Of a DNA stretch of 64,000 nt, positions 59,253 to 64,000 are shown piece by piece. The stretch is taken from assembly GCA_943333505.2 (NCBI GenBank), contig CALQTN020000018.1, positions 1 to 64,000 on the forward strand. The letters run 5' to 3'. The notes below the pieces were generated by a model. That model was not told the DNA's origin and made no database searches. It was given only the letters and a program-made list of their open reading frames with translations. Made by a program: the position numbers and the translations under genes. Positions within the stretch are counted from its first letter, which is position 1; each line of letters starts with the position of its first letter. Source of the DNA: Asaia bogorensis (GTDB taxonomy: Bacteria > Pseudomonadota > Alphaproteobacteria > Acetobacterales > Acetobacteraceae).

Positions 59253-61094
59253 TTAGCTCGCGATCACCTTCACATAGCTTCCCGGCGCGTCCTCGATCAC
59301 CGCAAGCTTGCCATCGCCCGGCACCCGCGCCTTGACCTGCTTCTTGTCATACTCGCGGATCCAGCGATTCCAGTCCGGCCACCACGATCCGGCCATTTCG
59401 GTCGCCCCGGTGAACCACGCCTCGGGGTCTTCAGGCAATTCGGTATTGATCCAATGCCCGTATTTGCCGCCGTCGGGGGAGTTCACCACCCCGGCGATAT
59501 GGCCGGATGCGGCCAGCACGAAGCGGTTTTCCCCGCCGAGCAACTGCGTCCCGCGATAGGTTGCCCGCCACGGCGCAATATGATCCTCACGGGTGGAGAG
59601 GAAATAAGCGGGGACTTTGACCGTCGACAGGTCGATCGGCGTACCAAGCAGGGTAATGCCGTTCTTGTCCTTCAGCTTGTTGGCCTGGTACATGTTGCGC
59701 AGATAGAAAGAATGCATCTGCGCCGGCATCCGGGTCGCGTCGCTGTTCCAGTAGAGCAGATCGAACGGGAAGGGGTCGTTGCCCAGCAGGTAATTATTGA
59801 CGACAAAACCCCAGATGAGATCATTGGCGCGCAGCATGTTGAAGGTGGTTGCCATTTCCGACCCCTCAAGGAAGCCGCGCTTGTTCATCTTGTTTTCCAG
59901 GGCGGCGAGCTGTTCCTCATCGATGAAGACATTCAACTCGCCCGAGTCGCGGAAATCCATCAGGGTGACGAAGAACGTCGCGGTCTTGATGCGGTGATCG
60001 CCATGCGCCTGCATGTAGGCGAGGGTTGAGGACAGCAAGGTTCCGCCCAGGCAATACCCTATCGCGTTGACCTCGCGTTCGCCGGTCGCGGCCTCGATCG
60101 CGTCGAGCGCGGCCAGGATGCCTTCGCGGAGATAATCCTCGAACAACTTGTCCGACAGGCGTTCGTCGGGATTGACCCAGCTGACGATGAACACGGTATG
60201 GCCCTGGTCGGTCGCCCATTTCACGAAGCTGTTCTTGGGGCGCAGATCGAGGATGTAGTATTTGTTGATCCAGGGAGGCACGATCAGCAGCGGCCGCTTC
60301 AAGACCTTGTCGGTGGTCGGCGTGTACTGGATCAGCTGCATCAGGTCGTTCTGAAACACGACCTTGCCCGGCGTCACCGCGATATTCTCGCCGATCTTGA
60401 ACGCGTCGGTGTCGGTCATCTTGATGCGCAGATCGCCCTTGCCGCGTTCAAGGTCCGACAGCAGGTTGTTGAGGCCCTTGATCAGGTTCTCGCCGCCGGT
60501 TTCGGCGGTTTTGCGCAACACTTCCGGGTTGGAGAACAGGAAGTTCGATGGCGACATCGCATCGATAAACTGGCGCGAATAAAAATCGACCTTTTGCGCG
60601 GTCGCCGGTTCCATGCCGTCAGTGGTTTTGACCACATCGGTGATGTAGCGCGCTGACAGCAGGTAGGATTGGCGGATGAAATCGAAGACCTCGACATCCT
60701 TCCACGCCGCATCCTTGAAGCGTTTGTCGCGCGGGTCGCCCGCGATCACTGGGCCGCCGGCTTCCATGCCCATCATCCGCCGTGTGGTGGATTGCCACAG
60801 CGACATGTAATCCTGCCAGAAGCCTAGCTGGGCCTGGATCATCTTGCCCGGATTGGCCATCAGCTGGGTGGTCATTTCCAGGAATGCGCTGCCAATGTTC
60901 ATCGGGTCCGGTTTGGCCGGGGCGTCCGCCGCCTGCCGCTTCAGCCAGTCAGTGACCAAACGCTGCGACCGTTCGGCGATACTGGCCATGGATTGGCTCA
61001 TTTCCGCAGGATCGGGCATTTTTATCGCACTGAGATCGATCATGCCGGCGGCGAGACCCGTTTTGGAGTCAGTCGGCTTTTTGGCATCGGCCAT
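59253..61094 (-). CDS. phaC: Class I poly(3-hydroxyalkanoate) synthase PhaC
   Basis: A 613-residue enzyme that polymerises (R)-3-hydroxyacyl-CoA into PHA granules. The lipase-like box is AIGYCLGGTLL with nucleophile C348; the acid and base are D504 (FLSTREDHIAPWRA) and H532 (AASGHIAGVVNSP). RPLLIVPPWINKYYILDL and NPDERLSDK are also typical. Class I length and no phaE partner. No phaA, phaB or phasin gene is adjacent; MaoC at 27389 could supply (R)-hydroxyacyl-CoA. Confidence 0.94.
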   Translation of the reverse strand: MADAKKPTDSKTGLAAGMIDLSAIKMPDPAEMSQSMASIAERSQRLVTDWLKRQAADAPAKPDPMNIGSAFLEMTTQLMANPGKMIQAQLGFWQDYMSLWQSTTRRMMGMEAGGPVIAGDPRDKRFKDAAWKDVEVFDFIRQSYLLSARYITDVVKTTDGMEPATAQKVDFYSRQFIDAMSPSNFLFSNPEVLRKTAETGGENLIKGLNNLLSDLERGKGDLRIKMTDTDAFKIGENIAVTPGKVVFQNDLMQLIQYTPTTDKVLKRPLLIVPPWINKYYILDLRPKNSFVKWATDQGHTVFIVSWVNPDERLSDKLFEDYLREGILAALDAIEAATGEREVNAIGYCLGGTLLSSTLAYMQAHGDHRIKTATFFVTLMDFRDSGELNVFIDEEQLAALENKMNKRGFLEGSEMATTFNMLRANDLIWGFVVNNYLLGNDPFPFDLLYWNSDATRMPAQMHSFYLRNMYQANKLKDKNGITLLGTPIDLSTVKVPAYFLSTREDHIAPWRATYRGTQLLGGENRFVLAASGHIAGVVNSPDGGKYGHWINTELPEDPEAWFTGATEMAGSWWPDWNRWIREYDKKQVKARVPGDGKLAVIEDAPGSYVKVIAS

Positions 61095-61180
61095 CTGCTT
61101 GTCCTTTCCGTGGGCGGGCGCTCGCTGCTACACCGGATGGCAAGGGGGCCACGACAGCGCCAGCAGGAGGTATATCAGTT

Positions 61181-62104
61181 ATGAGAGTGCGAAGCGCGGT
61201 ATCTGTTACACGCCTGTTCCTCGTTGGGCCGGCATCTAGCGCGATGGCGGATCGGGTTCAAGGGTCGCCGGTGGGCGCAATGCTGCTCGCCTGCGTGTTG
61301 CTGGCCGGTTGCGGCGGGGCAAGCGATGGCGGGCCGGTTGGGTGGTGGCATCAGCTTGAGGGCGGGCGCATTGCCGCCGATCGGCCAGCGCCGCCCAATG
61401 CGAATGCGCCGTTTCCCAATCTGGCCAATATTCCCCAACGTCCGGCGGTGACCCCGGCTGCCACCCGCAGCCAGATTGCCGCCGGTCTGGTCGCCGATCA
61501 TGCCAATGCCACCTATGCGAACAGTCAGACCCGGCCGCCCAAAGCGCGGCTGCTGCCGTTGGGGCCAGCCCAGGATAGCCAGACGGCGACCATGGGGGCG
61601 GCATCTGCACCGCCGCGCGCCGCCCCGCGCGCGGCCGTTGCCTCGGTTGGCCTGCCATTGCCAGCGGCCGCCGATGCCGCCGCAATGCCGGCGATGTCGG
61701 CGACCCCACCGGCCCAGGCCAGTTTGCCGGGGCAGGGCGGCATCACCGTGCCCGCGCCACCGCCCCTGGCGCCGCCCGCCGCCCCTGCGCCGGCCGTTGC
61801 GTTGGCGGCAGCCGGCCCAGCGGTGGCCGTTGCATTCGCACCCGGTTCTGCGGTCCTGCCGCCAAACGCGCTGGCATCCTTGCGCGCGCTGGCGGCGCGG
61901 CGCGCTGGCCGGACAATCCAGGTCGCAGGCTTTGGCGATGCCCAAGCCGCCGATATCGCGACCCAGGTCGCCGCGCTGGACCTCTCGCTCGCCCGCAGCC
62001 GATCGATCGCGGTCGCGCTTGCGCAAAACGGCGTGCCGATCAGCGCGATCGACCAGGACTCCAAAGCTATCGGCAGCGGCGGCATTGCCCGCATTGTCGA
62101 ATAA
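61181..62104 (+). CDS. OmpA-like lipoprotein with a Pro/Ala-rich linker
   Basis: A 307-residue protein. AGGAGG lies nine bases ahead of ATG 61181; ATG 61244 or 61280 would give a shorter, more usual lipoprotein signal. The lipobox is VLLAGC, followed by a Pro/Ala-rich linker and a C-terminal OmpA-like peptidoglycan-binding domain (about 215-305: VAFAPGSAVLPPNALASLRA, IQVAGFGDAQAADI, SRSIAVALAQNGVPISAI). Probably an outer-membrane lipoprotein that contacts the cell wall. It is divergent from phaC. Confidence 0.72.
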   Translation: MRVRSAVSVTRLFLVGPASSAMADRVQGSPVGAMLLACVLLAGCGGASDGGPVGWWHQLEGGRIAADRPAPPNANAPFPNLANIPQRPAVTPAATRSQIAAGLVADHANATYANSQTRPPKARLLPLGPAQDSQTATMGAASAPPRAAPRAAVASVGLPLPAAADAAAMPAMSATPPAQASLPGQGGITVPAPPPLAPPAAPAPAVALAAAGPAVAVAFAPGSAVLPPNALASLRALAARRAGRTIQVAGFGDAQAADIATQVAALDLSLARSRSIAVALAQNGVPISAIDQDSKAIGSGGIARIVE

Positions 62105-62160
62105 AGCCTGCCGCCGTATCACCGCCCCCCCTTGTTCTTTGCCGGATTCCCCCCCCTCCC

Positions 62161-63378
62161 ATGCAAAACGAAGAATTCCACCGTATCCGCCGTCTGCCAC
62201 CCTATGTTTTCGCCGAGGTTAACGCCGCCAAGGCCAATGCCCGCGGCGTGGGCGAGGACATCATCGATCTTGGCATGGGCAATCCCGACAGCCCGACGCC
62301 GCCGCATATCGTCGCCAAGCTGATTGAGGCAGTGCAGGACCCGCGCACCCACCGCTATTCGACATCGAAAGGCATTCCCGGCCTGCGCCGTGCGCTCGCC
62401 GGCTATTATGGCCGGCGTTTCGGGGTCGATCTCGACCCGGAAACCGAAGTGATCGCCACTTTGGGATCGAAGGAGGGGCTGGCCAATCTCGCCGCCGCCA
62501 TCACCTCGCCCGGCGATACCATTCTGGTGCCCAACCCATCCTACCCGATCCACCAGTTCGGCTTCATCATCGCAGGGGCATCGGTGCGCTCCATTCCCGC
62601 GACGCCCGATGCCGACATGCTGCGCGCGATTGACGTCGCAATCCGCCATTGTGTGCCCAAGCCGACCGCGCTGATTGTGAACTTCCCGTCCAACCCGACC
62701 GCCTATCTCGCCGACCTCGATTTCTACCGCGAGGTGGTGGCGCTATGCCGCAAGAACGACATCTGGATTTTGTCCGACCTTGCCTATGCCGAAATTTATT
62801 TCGAAGGCGAGCCGCCGCCGTCAATCCTGCAAGTGCCCGGCGCCAAGGACATCGCGGTTGAGTTCACCAGCCTGTCTAAGACCTACAACATGCCGGGCTG
62901 GCGGATGGGGTTTGCGGCGGGCAACCGCAAACTGATCAATGCGTTGACGCGGATGAAATCCTACCTCGATTACGGCGCTTTCACCCCCATCCAGGTGGCG
63001 GCGACGGCGGCGCTGAATGGCCCGCAGGACTGTGTGGATGAGATGCGGGCTTTGTATCGCGATCGGCGCGACGTGCTGATCAAGGGCTTGCACGCGGCAG
63101 GCTGGGATGTGCCGTCGCCACGCGGATCGATGTTCGCCTGGGCGCCAATCCCGGAACGCTTTGCGCATCTGGGCAGTGTGGAGTTTTCCAAGCTGCTGCT
63201 CGCCAGGGCGCAAGTTGCCGTCGCCCCCGGCATCGGCTTTGGCGAACACGGCGATGGCCATGTGCGCATCGCTCTGGTCGAAAACACGCAGCGGCTGCGG
63301 CAGGCTCTGCGCAGTATTCGCGGTTTTTTGCAGGCTGACAACGCGGCGCCAACCCTGCAGGATGTCGCGGCAGGCTAA
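62161..63378 (+). CDS. alaC: AlaC-type class I aminotransferase
   Basis: A 405-residue PLP enzyme; MQNEEFHRIRRLPPYVFAEV, DIIDLGMGNPDSPTPPHIV, NFPSNPTAYLADLDFY, LSDLAYAEIYFEG and PLP lysine K240 in SLSKTYNMPGWRMGF match AlaC and the LL-diaminopimelate aminotransferase relatives. AlaC makes alanine from pyruvate and glutamate. The Lrp regulator that follows is a sensible controller of an alanine/amino-acid gene. Confidence 0.9.
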   Translation: MQNEEFHRIRRLPPYVFAEVNAAKANARGVGEDIIDLGMGNPDSPTPPHIVAKLIEAVQDPRTHRYSTSKGIPGLRRALAGYYGRRFGVDLDPETEVIATLGSKEGLANLAAAITSPGDTILVPNPSYPIHQFGFIIAGASVRSIPATPDADMLRAIDVAIRHCVPKPTALIVNFPSNPTAYLADLDFYREVVALCRKNDIWILSDLAYAEIYFEGEPPPSILQVPGAKDIAVEFTSLSKTYNMPGWRMGFAAGNRKLINALTRMKSYLDYGAFTPIQVAATAALNGPQDCVDEMRALYRDRRDVLIKGLHAAGWDVPSPRGSMFAWAPIPERFAHLGSVEFSKLLLARAQVAVAPGIGFGEHGDGHVRIALVENTQRLRQALRSIRGFLQADNAAPTLQDVAAG

Positions 63379-63477
63379 CCGGTAACGCGGGAGATTTCCC
63401 TATCAGCCCTTGCGAACCCGGCGTAGTGGAATAATATTTCGTCCCAAGCCACAACTGCGACCGGAAGTCTCGTCCCC

Positions 63478-63957
63478 ATGAAAACACCCTCCGTCGACGT
63501 CCAAGCGCTCGACGCGATCGACCGGCGCATTCTTGCCGAATTGCAGGAAGACGGCCGGATGACCAATGTCGAGTTGGCCCGCCGCGCCGGCATATCCGCG
63601 CCGCCCTGCCTGCGCCGGGTGCGGCGCCTGGAGGAAGCCGGCATCATCCGCGGCTATCACGCCGATTCCGACCCGCAGAAGCTGGGCTGGGAAATCACTT
63701 TCTTCGCCGTCGTCGGGCTGGAAAGCCAGAAGGAAACCGTGCTCACCGGGTTCGAAACCATGGTCGCCGATTGGCCGGAAGTGCGCGAATGCCACATGAT
63801 CCGCGGTGGCAGCGATTTTCTGCTGAAGCTGGTGGCGCGCGACACTGCCCATGAAAATCAGCTCACCACCCGGCTGACCGGGGCGGCCAACGTTGCCCGG
63901 GTGCAAACCTTGCAGACCATCCGCACCAGCCGCAGCCTTGCCGGCGTGCCGCTCTGA
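63478..63957 (+). CDS. Lrp/AsnC-family transcriptional regulator
   Basis: A 159-residue regulator with an N-terminal helix-turn-helix (about residues 12-60: DRRILAELQEDGRMTNVELA, RRAGISAPPCLRRVRRLEE) and a C-terminal RAM ligand-binding domain (ITFFAVVGLESQKETVLTGF to SDFLLKLVARD). It responds to an amino acid and probably controls alaC and itself. The upstream 99 bp include GGAATAATATTTC, which resembles an Lrp-type site, but no clear palindrome. Confidence 0.9.
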   Translation: MKTPSVDVQALDAIDRRILAELQEDGRMTNVELARRAGISAPPCLRRVRRLEEAGIIRGYHADSDPQKLGWEITFFAVVGLESQKETVLTGFETMVADWPEVRECHMIRGGSDFLLKLVARDTAHENQLTTRLTGAANVARVQTLQTIRTSRSLAGVPL

Positions 63958-64000
63958 ACTTTGAACGCCGGGTCTGGCTGACGCTCGCCGTGCTGACATT
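63954..64000 (+). other. Possible start of a further gene (partial)
   Basis: After the Lrp stop a frame reads NFERRVWLTLAVLT to the window edge, which could be the start of a membrane protein. The only start candidate overlaps the Lrp stop and is CTG, so this is weak; the frame may start elsewhere. Confidence 0.25.

Noticed and set aside
61175-62200. 341-residue minus-strand frame with Gly/Arg-rich sequence
   Set aside because: Antisense to the Pro/Ala-rich linker of the OmpA-like lipoprotein, which has a better ribosome binding site and a lipobox.

Overview
The window reads as chromosomal DNA of a GC-rich alphaproteobacterium, most likely of the Acetobacteraceae or a close Rhodospirillales relative. 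This rests on the high-GC codon use, an alphaproteobacterial erpA-xthA / dgt-argS-SPOR block, a class I PHA synthase, the coq7-dsbB pair, and many intergenic A/T-rich palindromic repeats of a kind I associate with acetic-acid-bacteria relatives. No database search was possible, so the taxon is an inference. I saw no rRNA, tRNA or CRISPR array.

Layout. 1-1077: the end of an IS66-family element that has cut the 3' end off a CorA/ZntB-type transporter. 1209-5574: a catabolic group (amidohydrolase, hydroxyisobutyrate-dehydrogenase-like enzyme, enoyl-CoA hydratase, serine hydrolase). 5642-9695: a myo-inositol locus, iolD-iolE divergent from iolG, followed by an isomerase gene that has lost its middle. 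9708-12924: tartrate/D-malate dehydrogenase, an ELM1-family protein and pyrE. 13107-19529: carotenoid oxygenase, two luciferase-like flavin oxidoreductases, coq7-dsbB and a FrnE-like DsbA protein. 19628-22335: SDR, orphan NMT1-type binding protein, and a phosphoribosyltransferase-HAD fusion. 22336-24273: an XRE-cupin/GNAT/EamA operon under a clear palindromic operator. 24378-26457: a D-2-hydroxyacid dehydrogenase with a split ThDP decarboxylase. 26614-28668: enoyl-CoA hydratase, MaoC hydratase and a methyltransferase. 28673-33693: the housekeeping block xthA, erpA, dgt, argS and a SPOR protein. 33825-43286: SDR, crotonase, two tandem aspartate aminotransferases with a GNAT gene, KirBac channel, TenA, a thiolase/DUF35 pair and an alpha/beta hydrolase. 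43436-52477: a PEP-CTERM-like protein, TPR, HutD-like, DUF3574 and CDGSH proteins, a DapA-like/class III aminotransferase/amidase/TrmO run, and a class V aminotransferase. 52979-63957: an exported amidohydrolase, zinc-type oxidoreductase, a Phd/VapC module with a frameshifted toxin, DUF1643, an allophanate-hydrolase remnant, an ABC binding protein, phaC, an OmpA-like lipoprotein, an AlaC-like aminotransferase and an Lrp regulator.

How it fits together. Most genes suit a heterotroph that feeds polyols, organic acids, amino acids and acyl-CoAs into central metabolism and can store carbon as PHA. Several genes show recent decay: the transporter cut by IS66, the internally deleted isomerase, a 41-codon acyl-CoA-dehydrogenase-like stub, the frameshifted VapC and the allophanate hydrolase stub. 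The most unusual features are non-coding: a composite near-palindromic A/T-rich element family (about ten sites), a second hairpin family joined through CTAG boundaries (including a 3 x 64 bp array) whose first bases act as gene stop codons, a 36-bp perfect palindrome around a -10 box in front of the antitoxin gene, and a 31-bp palindrome over the start codon of the XRE-cupin regulator.
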